A DNA stretch of 64,000 nucleotides from Flavobacteriaceae bacterium PS02336. GTDB taxonomy: Bacteria > Bacteroidota > Bacteroidia > Flavobacteriales > Flavobacteriaceae. Under the pieces are notes generated by a model, which saw only the letters and a program-made list of their open reading frames with translations, searched no databases and was not told where the DNA came from. The first letter of the stretch is position 1. Each line of letters opens with the position of its first letter. The DNA is taken from NCBI GenBank assembly GCA_029960065.1, contig JASCOF010000003.1, forward strand, positions 372,001-436,000, read 5' to 3'. Position numbers and translations under genes: made by a program. Of this stretch, positions 42,027 through 51,403 are shown piece after piece.

Positions 42027-43175
42027 ATGAAAATGAAAAATGTAATTATAACCAGTTTTATTCTGGCTTTAGTATTAAGCAGCTGTGGCGACAAAAATCA
42101 GGCGCCTACTGCTCCACCGCCGCCGGTTTTACCTGTGTTGGCTATAACAAGTGCAAATACAACTACTGATGCTGAATATCCAGCTGCTATACAAGGAACT
42201 GTAGATGTTGAAATTAGACCACAAGTAAGTGGAAACCTTGACAGAATTTTTGTTGACGAAGGTGCTTATGTAAGTAAAGGACAAACGCTATTCAAAATAA
42301 ACGAACGCCCTTTCCGTGAGCAGTTAAACAATGCTTTGGCAAGTCTTCACGCTGCAGAAGCGGCTTTGATCAACGCGAATCTAGAGGTTGATAAATTAAC
42401 GCCGCTAGTACAAAACAAAGTGGTTTCTGATTATCAATTGAAAACTGCTAAAGCTTCTCAAAAAATCGCTGCTGCAAATATTGAACAAGCAAAAGCAATG
42501 GTAGGTTCTGCTAAAATTAATTTAGGATATACCAATGTTACGGCTCCAGTAAGTGGTTACATTGGAAGACTGCCTAAAAAACAAGGAAGTTTAGTTTCTG
42601 CTTCTGATATTGAAGCCCTTACCACTTTATCAGATGTTCATGAAGTGTTTGCTTATTTCTCTTTAGGTGAAACAGATTTCATTCACTTTAAAGAACAATA
42701 TGCTGGAAACTCATTAGGCGATAAAATTAAAAAACTTCCTCCAGTTACTTTGATTTTGGCTGATAACAGCGCTTATCCAAAAACAGGAAAAATCGATATG
42801 GTTGACGGTCAGTTTGATAAAACTACAGGAGCAATCACGATTAGAGCGACTTTTCCAAATGCAAACGGAATTTTACGTTCTGGAAACACAGGAAGAATTC
42901 GTTTAGGATTAAACCACGACGATGCAATTTTAGTGCCGCAAGCCGCTACAATTGAAATGCAGGATAAAGTATTTGTTTTCAGTGTAGGTAAAGACAACAA
43001 AGTGACTAAAACGCCTATTACGGTTGTAGGTAAAAGCGGGACGAACTATTTAATTAAAGACGGCGTAAAATCTGGTGATCAAATCGTGATGAGCGGTATT
43101 GACAAACTTCAGGATGGACAAGCGATTCAGCCAGAAAAATCAACTAAAGTTGCCGAAGTAACTAATAAAAAATAA
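42027..43175 (+). CDS. AcrA/MexA-like RND periplasmic adaptor (lipoprotein)
   Basis: The ATG at 42027 (382 residues, MKMKNVIITSF) starts right before the lipoprotein signal ending LVLSSCGDKN. Upstream in-frame codons run through an operator and are not coding. The adaptor has the barrel-sandwich half DVEIRPQVSGNLDRIFVDEGAYVSKGQTL, a short helical hairpin (FREQLNNALASLHAAEAALI), INLGYTNVTAPVSGYIGRLP, and barrel domains. It is the first gene of the TetR-controlled AcrAB-TolC-like operon, 12 bp ahead of the RND gene. Confidence 0.92.
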   Translation: MKMKNVIITSFILALVLSSCGDKNQAPTAPPPPVLPVLAITSANTTTDAEYPAAIQGTVDVEIRPQVSGNLDRIFVDEGAYVSKGQTLFKINERPFREQLNNALASLHAAEAALINANLEVDKLTPLVQNKVVSDYQLKTAKASQKIAAANIEQAKAMVGSAKINLGYTNVTAPVSGYIGRLPKKQGSLVSASDIEALTTLSDVHEVFAYFSLGETDFIHFKEQYAGNSLGDKIKKLPPVTLILADNSAYPKTGKIDMVDGQFDKTTGAITIRATFPNANGILRSGNTGRIRLGLNHDDAILVPQAATIEMQDKVFVFSVGKDNKVTKTPITVVGKSGTNYLIKDGVKSGDQIVMSGIDKLQDGQAIQPEKSTKVAEVTNKK

Positions 43176-43187
43176 TCAGAAGAAATA

Positions 43188-46100
43188 ATGTTCAAAATAT
43201 TTATACAAAGACCAGTACTTGCAACTGTAATCTCCATTCTGTTGGTGATTTTAGGGGTACTTGGTTTAACTAAACTGCCTTTACAACAGTTTCCTGATAT
43301 TGCGCCTCCATCGGTTTTGGTAACGGCGGTATATCCGGGAGCCAACGCAGAAACGGTTTTGCGTTCTGTGGCACCTTCTATCGAAGAATCTATAAATGGT
43401 GTAGAAAACATGACTTATATGAGTTCTACAGCAAGTAACGACGGTACTTTGGCGATTACAGTTTTCTTTAAACTAGGAACAGATGCCGATCAAGCTGCGG
43501 TAAACGTTCAAAACAGGGTTGCTCAGGCGACAAGCCAATTGCCTGCTGAAGTTGTGCAGCAAGGTATTGTTACGGCGAAACAACAAAACAGTTTCATCAT
43601 GGCAATTGGTATGTACACAGAGGATGAAACAAAATACGATCAGACTTTTGTTGCCAACTATGCGCAGATTAATATTATTCCGGAACTAAAACGTATTCCG
43701 GGTGTAGGTTCTGCCAGTATTTTTGGTGGTGTAAAAGATTACTCTATGCGTGTTTGGTTAAATCCAACGCAAATGTCAACTTATAAAGTAACGCCAAGCG
43801 AAGTTATGGGCGCTATTCAGGACAAAAGTTTGGAAGCGGCTCCAGGTAAATTTGGAGAGCGAAGCAAAGAGGTTTTTGAATACGTTATTAAATACAAAGG
43901 AAAACTTACTAAACCAGAAGATTATCAAAACATTGCCATTCGTTCTAATCCTGATGGTTCTGTTCTTCATTTAAAAGATGTAGCTAGAGTTGAATTAGGT
44001 GCTTACTCTTACAACAGTTTAACGCGTTTAAATGGTAAAAAAGGAATTGTAATTGGAGTTATTCAGTTAGCTGGATCAAACTCAAATGATATTCAGATTG
44101 CCATTAACAAAATGATGGAAAAAGCTTCTAAAGATTTTCCAAAAGGAATCAAACACAATATTTTCTATAGTACAAAAGTATCTCTTGACCAATCTATTGA
44201 GCAAGTTGAGCATACATTATTAGAAGCTTTTATACTGGTATTTATTGTGGTATTTATCTTCTTGCAAGATTTTAGATCAACATTAATCCCGGCTATTGCT
44301 GTACCTGTAGCAATTTTAGGAACGTTCTTCTTCATGCAGTTATTCGGATTTTCGATCAACCTTTTAACGCTTTTCGCATTAATTCTGGCGATTGGTATTG
44401 TGGTCGATGATGCCATTGTGGTAGTCGAAGCGGTGCATGCGAAAATGGAGCATAAACGCTTGTCTCCAAAAGTCGCAACCCATGAAGCAATGCACGAAAT
44501 AACGGGTGCTATTATCTCGATTACGCTGGTAATGGCTGCTGTATTCCTGCCGGTTGGTTTTATGGAAGGCTCAACAGGAGTTTTCTATCGTCAGTTTGCC
44601 TTTACAATGGCAATTGCAATTGTAATTTCGGCAGTAAATGCCTTAACATTGAGTCCAGCGCTTGCGGCATTATTTTTAAAAGATAATCACGGAGCACATG
44701 ATCACGATGCACCTTATCAGAAAAAAGGATTTAAAGAGAAATTCTTTACCGCTTTCAACAGCAGTTTTGAATCTTTAACAAACCGTTACGTAGGCGGACT
44801 TAAATTCTTAATCAGAAGAAAATGGTTGAGTTTAGGCGGATTAGCTTTAGTAGTTGTGGCAACTGTTGTAATGGTGAAAACAACTCCTGCAGGATTTATT
44901 CCAACAGAAGATCAAGGATTTATTGCCATTGCAGTAAATACGCCATCTGGAACATCATTAGACGGAACTCAAAAAGTAATGACCGATGCTGAAAATACAT
45001 TAAGAGGTTTAGATGCTTCAAGATTCGTAACAGCGATTTCAGGTTTCAACTTATTGACGAATTCTACAAGTCCCTCTTCTGCAGTTGTATTCGTATTGCT
45101 TAAACCAAACGAAGAACGCGGCGAAGTAAAAAACATTGACGAAATCATGAATCAGGTTCGTGGTAAACTGGGCGCTATTTCTGGCGGAAGTTTCTTCGTA
45201 TTCAGTTTCCCAACTGTTCCCGGATTTAGTAACGTTGAGGCTTTAGATTTAGTTCTTCAGGATAAAACAGGAGGAAAACTGGATAAATTCAGCGGCATTT
45301 CTCAAAATTTTATCGGTGAATTAATGAAACGTCCTGAAATTGCAGTTGCCTTTACTTCTTTCAAAGCCGATTATCCGCAATTGCAATTGGAAGTTAATGA
45401 CGAAAAAGCAAATCAATTGGGTGTTAATGTTAAAGACATTTTACAAACGATGCAGGCTTATTTTGGTAGCGCACAGGCTTCAGATTTCAACCGATTTGGT
45501 AAATATTACCGTGTGGTTGTTCAGGCAGATATCGAAGACCGAGCAGATCCAACAGCAATTGACAGAGTTTTTGTAAAAAACAAAACTGGCGAAATGGTTC
45601 CAATAAATACTTTAGTTAAACTAACTCGTATTTATGGTTCAGAAACCGCTTCTAGATATAATTTATTTAACTCAATTTCTATTAATGCTATTCCGAAACC
45701 TGGATTTAGTTCAGGAGATGCCATTAAAGCAATTGAAGAAGTAGCAGCACAACAATTACCTGCAGGTTACGGGTTTGAATTCTCGGGCCAGACTCGTGAG
45801 GAGATTTCTTCCGGAGGGCAATCGGCTACAATTTTCTTACTGTGTTTGATATTCATTTATTTCCTACTTGCTGCACAGTATGAGAGTTATATCCTTCCTC
45901 TAGCGGTAATCTTATCGATCCCTGCAGGTATTTTTGGAGTATTCGTTGCTATTGGTTTAACTGGAATTGAAAACAACATTTACGTACAAGTTGCTCTTGT
46001 CATGCTGATCGGATTGCTCGCCAAAAACGCCATCTTAATTGTGGAATTTGCAGTACAAAAAAGAAAATCAGGAATGGCATTAGTTAAAGCTTCTATCGAC

Positions 46101-46355
46101 GCTGCCAAATTACGTTTGCGACCAATTATCATGACGTCTCTTGCCTTTATTGTTGGTTTAGTTCCAATGATGAGCGCCAAAGGACCATCAGCTCAAGGTA
46201 ACCATTCTATTAGTATTGGTGCCGCCGGAGGGATGATTTCAGGAGTAATTCTAGGTTTGTTTATCATTCCTGTTTTATTCATCATCTTCCAGCATTTACA
46301 AGAAAAGGTTTCTGGAAAACCAGTTGCCGTAATTCATAACGAAGAAGAAAAATAA
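43188..46355 (+). CDS. AcrB-like HAE1 RND multidrug permease
   Basis: The 1055-residue protein matches AcrB/MexB in length and motifs: FIQRPVLATVISILLVILG at TM1, PDIAPPSVLVTAVYPGANAE, TM4 LFALILAIGIVVDDAIVVVE with the Asp-Asp proton relay, the GFTG-like conserved segment replaced by FMEGSTGVFYRQFAFTMAIA, and LRPIIMTSLAFIVGLVPMM near TM11. It exports hydrophobic and amphiphilic compounds from the periplasm. A 37-residue membrane microprotein follows after 3 bp, before the outer-membrane gene. Confidence 0.94.
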   Translation: MFKIFIQRPVLATVISILLVILGVLGLTKLPLQQFPDIAPPSVLVTAVYPGANAETVLRSVAPSIEESINGVENMTYMSSTASNDGTLAITVFFKLGTDADQAAVNVQNRVAQATSQLPAEVVQQGIVTAKQQNSFIMAIGMYTEDETKYDQTFVANYAQINIIPELKRIPGVGSASIFGGVKDYSMRVWLNPTQMSTYKVTPSEVMGAIQDKSLEAAPGKFGERSKEVFEYVIKYKGKLTKPEDYQNIAIRSNPDGSVLHLKDVARVELGAYSYNSLTRLNGKKGIVIGVIQLAGSNSNDIQIAINKMMEKASKDFPKGIKHNIFYSTKVSLDQSIEQVEHTLLEAFILVFIVVFIFLQDFRSTLIPAIAVPVAILGTFFFMQLFGFSINLLTLFALILAIGIVVDDAIVVVEAVHAKMEHKRLSPKVATHEAMHEITGAIISITLVMAAVFLPVGFMEGSTGVFYRQFAFTMAIAIVISAVNALTLSPALAALFLKDNHGAHDHDAPYQKKGFKEKFFTAFNSSFESLTNRYVGGLKFLIRRKWLSLGGLALVVVATVVMVKTTPAGFIPTEDQGFIAIAVNTPSGTSLDGTQKVMTDAENTLRGLDASRFVTAISGFNLLTNSTSPSSAVVFVLLKPNEERGEVKNIDEIMNQVRGKLGAISGGSFFVFSFPTVPGFSNVEALDLVLQDKTGGKLDKFSGISQNFIGELMKRPEIAVAFTSFKADYPQLQLEVNDEKANQLGVNVKDILQTMQAYFGSAQASDFNRFGKYYRVVVQADIEDRADPTAIDRVFVKNKTGEMVPINTLVKLTRIYGSETASRYNLFNSISINAIPKPGFSSGDAIKAIEEVAAQQLPAGYGFEFSGQTREEISSGGQSATIFLLCLIFIYFLLAAQYESYILPLAVILSIPAGIFGVFVAIGLTGIENNIYVQVALVMLIGLLAKNAILIVEFAVQKRKSGMALVKASIDAAKLRLRPIIMTSLAFIVGLVPMMSAKGPSAQGNHSISIGAAGGMISGVILGLFIIPVLFIIFQHLQEKVSGKPVAVIHNEEEK

Positions 46356-46358
46356 TCA

Positions 46359-46472
46359 ATGGAAAACTATATCACAACAATTCTTGTCGCCATCATATTT
46401 GGCATCGGATATATATCGTACAGAATCTCAAAAGATCTTGAAACAAGAAAAGATACTTGTACAGAAATTTAA
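46359..46472 (+). CDS. 37-residue single-pass membrane microprotein in the RND operon
   Basis: A short frame starts 3 bp after the RND stop (ATG at 46359) and ends 11 bp before the lipoprotein ATG at 46484. It reads MENYITTILVAIIFGIGYIS then a charged tail with one Cys (SYRISKDLETRKDTCTEI). The membrane helix covers residues 4-21. It has no relatives I can name. Position and size resemble AcrZ, a 49-residue helper of AcrB in E. coli, without visible sequence likeness. It could instead be a chance frame, but tight packing in an operon argues for a real gene. Confidence 0.6.
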   Translation: MENYITTILVAIIFGIGYISYRISKDLETRKDTCTEI

Positions 46473-46483
46473 TAAAAGAAAGA

Positions 46484-47902
46484 ATGAAAAATCATATAAC
46501 CAAAATCGTGACCTTCGCCATTCTGATCACGACTTTAATATCCTGTAAAGTCTCTAAGGATATTGAAACTCCAAAAGATGCATTTCCTGAAAATTTCAGG
46601 AATGCATCGGTTTCGAGTGATACAACAAGTATTGCCGATGTGGAGTGGAAAAACTTCTTTACAGAAAAAGATATTATCAAATTAATTGACAGCGCCGTTG
46701 CAAGAAACAACGACTTGCAGATTGCCGAAAAGAACATTGAAATTGCACAATACCGTTTTACACAATCAAAATGGGGAAATGTGCCTCAGGTTAATTTATT
46801 TGTGAACGCAAGTACAAGTAATCCGTCTGACAATAGTTTTACAGGATTAAACTTAAATCAGGCAATTGGCGCTAAACATATTGACGACTATTCTGCTGGA
46901 GCTTCACTTTCTTGGGAAGCTGATATTTGGGGAAAGATCAGAAACCAAAAGAAAGGGGCTTACGCAGGATATCTTCAGTCTGAAGAAGTAAAAAAAGCTT
47001 TACAGACGAATATTGTTGCTAATGTTTCGAGAGGATATTATAATCTTTTGATGCTGGATGCGCAATTGGATATTGCTAGACAAAATCTTCGTTTAAATGA
47101 TAGTACAACCAATATTATCAAATTAAAATACGATGCTGGTCAGGTAACCACTTTAGCAATTCAACAATCAGAAGCACAGAAATTAAACTCAGCGCAATTG
47201 ATTCCGTTATTGGAACAAAACATTGCGATTCAGGAAAATGCTTTGAGTGTTTTAACGGGTTCTTTTCCGAATTCTAAAGAAAGATCAGTTAAATTAAGTG
47301 CACTTGAAGTAAAATACAATACAGCAATTGGAGTTCCGTCTTCACTAGTAAGCAGAAGACCAGATGTAAAGAGTGCCGAATTGGCTCTTAAAGCAGCGAA
47401 CGCAAATGTCGGTATCACGAAAGCGGATTTATACCCAGCTCTCAGAATTACGGCGCAAGGCGGCTTAAACTCTTTCGAAACCAGCAATTGGTTCAATATT
47501 CCGGCGTCATTATTCGGAACGGTTGCGGGAGGTTTAACTCAACCGCTTTTGAACAACAAAAGAGTAAGAACGCAATATAATATCGCTGTCGCAGAAAGAG
47601 AAAAAGCGGTTTTAAGTTTTAGACAATCTGTTTTGGTTGCCGTAAGCGAAGTTTCTGACGCTTTGGTTAAAGTAGAGAAATTGCAGCAGCAAGAAACTTT
47701 CTTGAAAGAAAAAGTGAAAACATTGCAGCAAGCAATTAAAAATGCTAACCTTTTATTCAAAAACGGTATGGCAGAATATCTTGAAGTTCTAACCGCTCAG
47801 GCTAATTTATTGCAAAGCGAATTGGAACTTGCCGATATCAAAAGACAACAACTTACAGCCAATACCGATTTGTACCGCGCTCTAGGCGGAGGCTGGAAAT
47901 AA
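46484..47902 (+). CDS. OprM/NodT-type outer-membrane efflux lipoprotein
   Basis: The ATG at 46484 (472 residues) precedes a lipoprotein signal (FAILITTLISCKVSKD). The protein has the OprM repeat structure: IKLIDSAVARNNDLQIAEKN and YSAGASLSWEADIWGKIRNQ in the first half, and VSRRPDVKSAELALKAANAN, LYPALRITAQGG, LTQPLLNNKR in the second. A long helix near the end (VKTLQQAIKNANLLFKNGMA) completes the coiled-coil duct. It pairs with the AcrB-like pump as the outer-membrane exit. Confidence 0.93.
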   Translation: MKNHITKIVTFAILITTLISCKVSKDIETPKDAFPENFRNASVSSDTTSIADVEWKNFFTEKDIIKLIDSAVARNNDLQIAEKNIEIAQYRFTQSKWGNVPQVNLFVNASTSNPSDNSFTGLNLNQAIGAKHIDDYSAGASLSWEADIWGKIRNQKKGAYAGYLQSEEVKKALQTNIVANVSRGYYNLLMLDAQLDIARQNLRLNDSTTNIIKLKYDAGQVTTLAIQQSEAQKLNSAQLIPLLEQNIAIQENALSVLTGSFPNSKERSVKLSALEVKYNTAIGVPSSLVSRRPDVKSAELALKAANANVGITKADLYPALRITAQGGLNSFETSNWFNIPASLFGTVAGGLTQPLLNNKRVRTQYNIAVAEREKAVLSFRQSVLVAVSEVSDALVKVEKLQQQETFLKEKVKTLQQAIKNANLLFKNGMAEYLEVLTAQANLLQSELELADIKRQQLTANTDLYRALGGGWK

Positions 47903-48335
47903 TACCTGTTACATTACCCGTTAATTATTTATTTTTTGAGATGAAAACGCTGTGGGACCTTTGGGTTTCATGGCGTTTTTTACGTTTTGCCACAAAGGCG
48001 CTAAGGCATAAAGTTTTTTTTTTTAAGTCTTTCGCAGATTTTGCTGATTGTGGAGATTTTTTTCTGTGGTAGATTAAAAAGATTTTCATTTGCTTAATCT
48101 GTAAAATCTGCGAGAGTTTTTTTCTCATTTTTTGTCACGATGAACGAGGAATATCTGCAAGAATCTCCATACAGGAAATCTTTACTAATTGCGGAGCTAC
48201 TTATGAAGATTTCTCCTTCGTCGAAATGACAAAATTGCGCTTATTTCTTTATTTTTGAATAGTAAATCTAGTGTCTTAAAATAAACAATAAAAACTTTGC
48301 GCCTTAGCGTCTTTGTGGCAAAACCAAACCAATCT
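47903..48335. repeat. Spacer made of dispersed repeat words
   Basis: The 430-bp gap carries an AAACTCTCGCAGATTTTACA-type inverted word pair (roughly 48024-48045 against 48098-48122), and a segment (about 48130-48236) with GAAGATTTCTCC and TCGAAATGACAAA that matches the array at 26.4-26.9 kb. Then GCGCCTTAGCGTCTTTGTGG runs up to the Crp gene. I see no gene. Confidence 0.65.
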
Positions 48336-48941
48336 ATGACTTTCAATCCAGAAATATACATCAACAATCTAAAACAAACCATCGAAAGTTACTACCCACT
48401 TTCTGATCAGTCTTGGAAACAGATTGAAAGTACCACTCATTTCCAAACCCTTAAAAAAGGAGAAACGCTATTACAAAATGGAGAAATCGCTAAAAATCTT
48501 CATTTTATTGCGAAAGGTGTTTTGAGAGCTTTTATAACAGACCAACAGGGAAATTTCTATAATAAAAACCTTTTTCTTGAAAATTATTTTGCGGGTTCTA
48601 AAGTTTCGCTGATGCAACAATCACCTTCTAATTTTACAATTGAAGCTTTAGAAGATTCCATTGTAATTAACATCAACTATAAAAAATATATGGAGCTGAT
48701 TTACCAAAATGATGATCTTAAAAATTTTTATATTGCTCATTTAGAGAAAAACTGGATTATTGATAAAGAACAAAGAGAAGTCGCTTTGGTCATGCAGAAC
48801 GCAACCGAAAGATATGTCAGTCTTTTAGAAAAACATCCAACTATTGCCGATCGCGTGCCGTTATTACATATCGCTTCTCATTTAGGAATTACGCCAACCC
48901 AGTTAAGCCGAATCAGAAAAAGTCTGGAAAAAGATTTGTAA
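48336..48941 (+). CDS. Crp/Fnr-family regulator, cNMP-binding domain type
   Basis: I choose the ATG at 48336 (201 residues); the longer frame from 48297 starts inside a spacer repeat. The N-terminal 130 residues form a cyclic-nucleotide-binding-type barrel (LKKGETLLQNGEIAKNLHFI, FTIEALEDSIVININYKKYM). The C-terminal helix-turn-helix reads LLHIASHLGITPTQLSRIRKS. Fnr iron-sulfur Cys residues are absent. Such Flavobacterium proteins are common, single-gene regulators; no target is evident. Confidence 0.87.
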   Translation: MTFNPEIYINNLKQTIESYYPLSDQSWKQIESTTHFQTLKKGETLLQNGEIAKNLHFIAKGVLRAFITDQQGNFYNKNLFLENYFAGSKVSLMQQSPSNFTIEALEDSIVININYKKYMELIYQNDDLKNFYIAHLEKNWIIDKEQREVALVMQNATERYVSLLEKHPTIADRVPLLHIASHLGITPTQLSRIRKSLEKDL

Positions 48942-49012
48942 ATCAACATATGTAAAGGTTTTTCTAAGAGACCAGATTTATCTTTGCTTTATAATTCAAA
49001 TTCGTTATTACA

Positions 49013-49744
49013 ATGACCAAAATAGATCTCATCAAAGACAATATTGACAATCTTACCACTCTTTGGAAAACCGTTGCATCTCCACTCCTTTCCTACCATC
49101 AAAATGATTTCTTAGAATTCAGTCAGATTAAAAATTCAGGCTGGCCAAATAGATTATGGTTTCGCGAAGATATTACGGAAGAAAATTTGCCGCAGATTTT
49201 GGAAACTATGAACCAAAATCCGGGTTTAGTTATTCCGTATTGGGATATATTTGGAAGTAATTCAAATGAAATTTTTGAAAAAAACGGTTTTAATGTCCGA
49301 ATTCAGCTGATGGCTATGTTTTTGAAATTGAATAAAAAATTACCGCTTCAAAACAAACTTACTTTTAGAAGAGTTTTAAATGAAGAAGATGCCAAAACTT
49401 GGTCTGATATTTATCCGTTGTCTTTCAGTTACGTAATCAGTAAAGAAACGCTGATTTCCAATTATGAAAATGTGAAATTCTATTTAGTCCATTTTGATGA
49501 AAAGCCAATTGGAACGCTTACGCTTTTTCAAACCGAAAAAACAATGGGAATTCACGGTGTCGGTGTGATTCCTGAAATGCGCAAAAAAGGTTTCGCAGAA
49601 GAAATCATGAAATTTGCCATAAATGAAGCCATTGATGCGGATTGCGAATATGCGCAATTACAAGCTTCTGCTTTAGGAAAAGGCATTTATACCAGATTGG
49701 GTTTTGAGGATTTGTTTTTGATTACGAATTATCAACTGACGTAA
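49013..49744 (+). CDS. GNAT-family N-acetyltransferase
   Basis: The 243-residue protein has a C-terminal GNAT fold: YLVHFDEKPIGTLTLFQTEK as strands 2-4, then the acetyl-CoA binding turn GVGVIPEMRKKGFAEEIM (R/Q-x-x-G-x-G/A pattern, here RKKGFA), and LQASALGKGIYTRLGFEDLF. The N-terminal ~110 residues look like a second, degenerate acetyltransferase half. The acceptor substrate is not apparent. It starts 71 bp after the Crp gene on the same strand and is followed by a hairpin with a T tail. Confidence 0.83.
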   Translation: MTKIDLIKDNIDNLTTLWKTVASPLLSYHQNDFLEFSQIKNSGWPNRLWFREDITEENLPQILETMNQNPGLVIPYWDIFGSNSNEIFEKNGFNVRIQLMAMFLKLNKKLPLQNKLTFRRVLNEEDAKTWSDIYPLSFSYVISKETLISNYENVKFYLVHFDEKPIGTLTLFQTEKTMGIHGVGVIPEMRKKGFAEEIMKFAINEAIDADCEYAQLQASALGKGIYTRLGFEDLFLITNYQLT

Positions 49745-49796
49745 ATTTTAAATTCCAAATTTTTAAAATTCCAAATCCCAAACTATCAAGATACAC

Positions 49797-49836
49797 CTTT
49801 GTCAAAGTTTAAACCTTTGACAAAGTTTTTTTTATT
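49797..49836 (+). terminator. TTTGTCAAAG hairpin repeat, copy 3, followed by T-run
   Basis: CCTTTGTCAAAGTTT then AAACCTTTGACAAAG, followed by a run of T (to 49832). This copy of the dispersed hairpin makes a good terminator for the acetyltransferase gene. Confidence 0.7.
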
Positions 49837-49916
49837 GGATTTTTTTTGTCATCCTGACCAAGAAAGGATCACACACGAAACTCTACGCAGTAATCACCTA
49901 GTAAGATAAGTTCAAT

Positions 49917-49972
49917 ACTAACAACTAACAACTAACAACTAACAACTAACAACTAACAACTAACAACTAACA
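49917..49972. repeat. Eight tandem copies of the heptamer ACTAACA
   Basis: Exact 7-bp repeat, eight units, 56 bp. The rest of the spacer 49837-50083 has a TCATCCTGACC word of the dispersed family near 49850 and nothing else I can name. Copy number is likely variable between strains. Confidence 0.92.
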
Positions 49973-50083
49973 AGCAACTTGTCCAAAATGCCCCTAAAAT
50001 AGTCGTAAATGTGTATTTGGTTAAAAACAAAACATTATTAGATTTGTAATACATTAACTAATAATCATTTAAAACAAAACCCA

Positions 50084-50464
50084 ATGAAAACAACCAAAAT
50101 CATTTTCTGGACAACTACGATCCTTATTTTTTTATTTGAAGGTGTTATGCCAGCACTAACTTCGCAGACTGAGTTAGCCAAAGAAGGCATCAAACATCTT
50201 GGTTATCCAGAATATTTCGGAAATGCATTAGTAGTTTTTAAAATCCTTGGCGTACTGGCATTAATTATTCCTCAAGTCCCGGGACGTATCAAAGAATGGG
50301 CTTACGCTGGATTTGCATTCGACTTTATTTTTGCATCCATAAGTCATTTTGCAGTAGATGGAATCAATTTTCAATCTTTTTTCCCGTTGATTGTGCTGGC
50401 AGTTCTTGTGGTTTCTTATGTAACTTATCATAAAATACAGCGTTATAAAAATATTACGCTCTAA
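50084..50464 (+). CDS. DoxX-family membrane protein
   Basis: The 126-residue protein has four membrane helices (TKIIFWTTTILIFLFEGVMP, ALVVFKILGVLALIIPQVPG, WAYAGFAFDFIFASISHFAV, FPLIVLAVLVVSYVTY) in the DoxX-like layout, with HLGYPEYFGNALVVFKILG and the RIKEWAYAGF segment typical of the family. DoxX-like proteins are small inner-membrane proteins, some linked to quinone or redox chemistry; the role here is unknown. A small protein gene follows after 12 bp in the same operon. Confidence 0.85.
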   Translation: MKTTKIIFWTTTILIFLFEGVMPALTSQTELAKEGIKHLGYPEYFGNALVVFKILGVLALIIPQVPGRIKEWAYAGFAFDFIFASISHFAVDGINFQSFFPLIVLAVLVVSYVTYHKIQRYKNITL

Positions 50465-50476
50465 AACTCAAACTTT

Positions 50477-50686
50477 ATGATTGAAGTTTTTAAAACAAAT
50501 GTTCAAGAAGAGTCTCAATGCCAAATTATTATTGAGAAACTTCTTGAGCATTATCCTAACGGCTCAATCAATTTTGATTTAGAAGACTGTGATAAAATCC
50601 TTCGCATTCACGCACCTGCATTTTCAAATGCCAAAATTATTGCTATTCTAAATTTTAATGGCTATTTCTGCGAAGCACTTCAATAA
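50477..50686 (+). CDS. Small HMA-like protein without metal motif
   Basis: The 69-residue protein resembles a heavy-metal-associated (ferredoxin-like) fold: FKTNVQEESQCQIIIEKLLE, INFDLEDCDKILRIHA, KIIAILNFNGYFCEAL give the strand-helix-strand order of that fold. The usual CxxC of copper chaperones is absent; single Cys residues are at positions 15, 38 and 65. It is 12 bp after the DoxX gene, so co-transcribed. Function unknown. Confidence 0.65.
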   Translation: MIEVFKTNVQEESQCQIIIEKLLEHYPNGSINFDLEDCDKILRIHAPAFSNAKIIAILNFNGYFCEALQ

Positions 50687-50864
50687 AAATTAACAGCATA
50701 CAATATATTGATTTTTAGTATTTTAATATTTTTTATCGTATATTTGAAATACTATCATTCCCCTAATTCTATAATTTTAATTTAACAAAAATGTACTGCG
50801 GGTTTTCTCGAAACTCATCGGTTTGCATTTACTGTTGAGTATCAAAACTTTAAAATTATTCAAG

Positions 50865-51374
50865 ATGAAAAGCGCTGTTCAAAATACTATTTTAGAAACT
50901 TATGGCAAACTGAATGATATCCTTTCTACTTTTTCAAAAGAAGAAATTAATATAATTCCGTTTGAAGGAAGCTGGACAGGAGGACAAACTGTACAGCATA
51001 TTATCCTGGCATGTTCTGGTATTCCGGCACTCTTTGCAGGAAAAACTGAGAAAACTACTCGTAAACCTGACGAAAATGTCAAGCAATTAGATGCTATCTT
51101 CTTAGATTTTAATACCAAATACGAATCTCCCGAAAATATAAAACCTGCTGCGATTGATTATGAAAAAAATACTTTAACTGCTTCTGCAAAAAAAATCCAG
51201 GACGATTTGTTTGAAGCTGCCGAAACTTACGATTTAACGCTGACTTGCCTTGATGCTAAAATTCCGGGGTTTGAAAATTTCACTATCTACGAATGGCTGT
51301 ATTTTGCCATTGTTCATACACAGAGACACACGCATCAGTTAAAATCGATTTACGAAACTATCAAGAAAAAATAA
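50865..51374 (+). CDS. DinB-family protein
   Basis: The ATG at 50865 gives 169 residues (MKSAVQNTILETYGKLND); an earlier ATG at 50823 in the same frame gives no better start. It is a four-helix bundle of DinB type with His residues for a metal site: VQHIILAC, and FAIVHTQRHTHQLKS with the paired His near the C-terminus. DinB-fold enzymes act as thiol-dependent transferases or hydrolases; some are damage-inducible. It lies upstream of a small membrane protein gene. Confidence 0.85.
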   Translation: MKSAVQNTILETYGKLNDILSTFSKEEINIIPFEGSWTGGQTVQHIILACSGIPALFAGKTEKTTRKPDENVKQLDAIFLDFNTKYESPENIKPAAIDYEKNTLTASAKKIQDDLFEAAETYDLTLTCLDAKIPGFENFTIYEWLYFAIVHTQRHTHQLKSIYETIKKK

Positions 51375-51403
51375 AACCAGCATTTAACCAAAACCACCTT
51401 TTT

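Noticed and set aside
49917..49972. CRISPR or origin iterons in the ACTAACA heptamers
   Set aside because: Perfect simple tandem repeat with no spacers, no replication gene and no AT-rich melting region of note.
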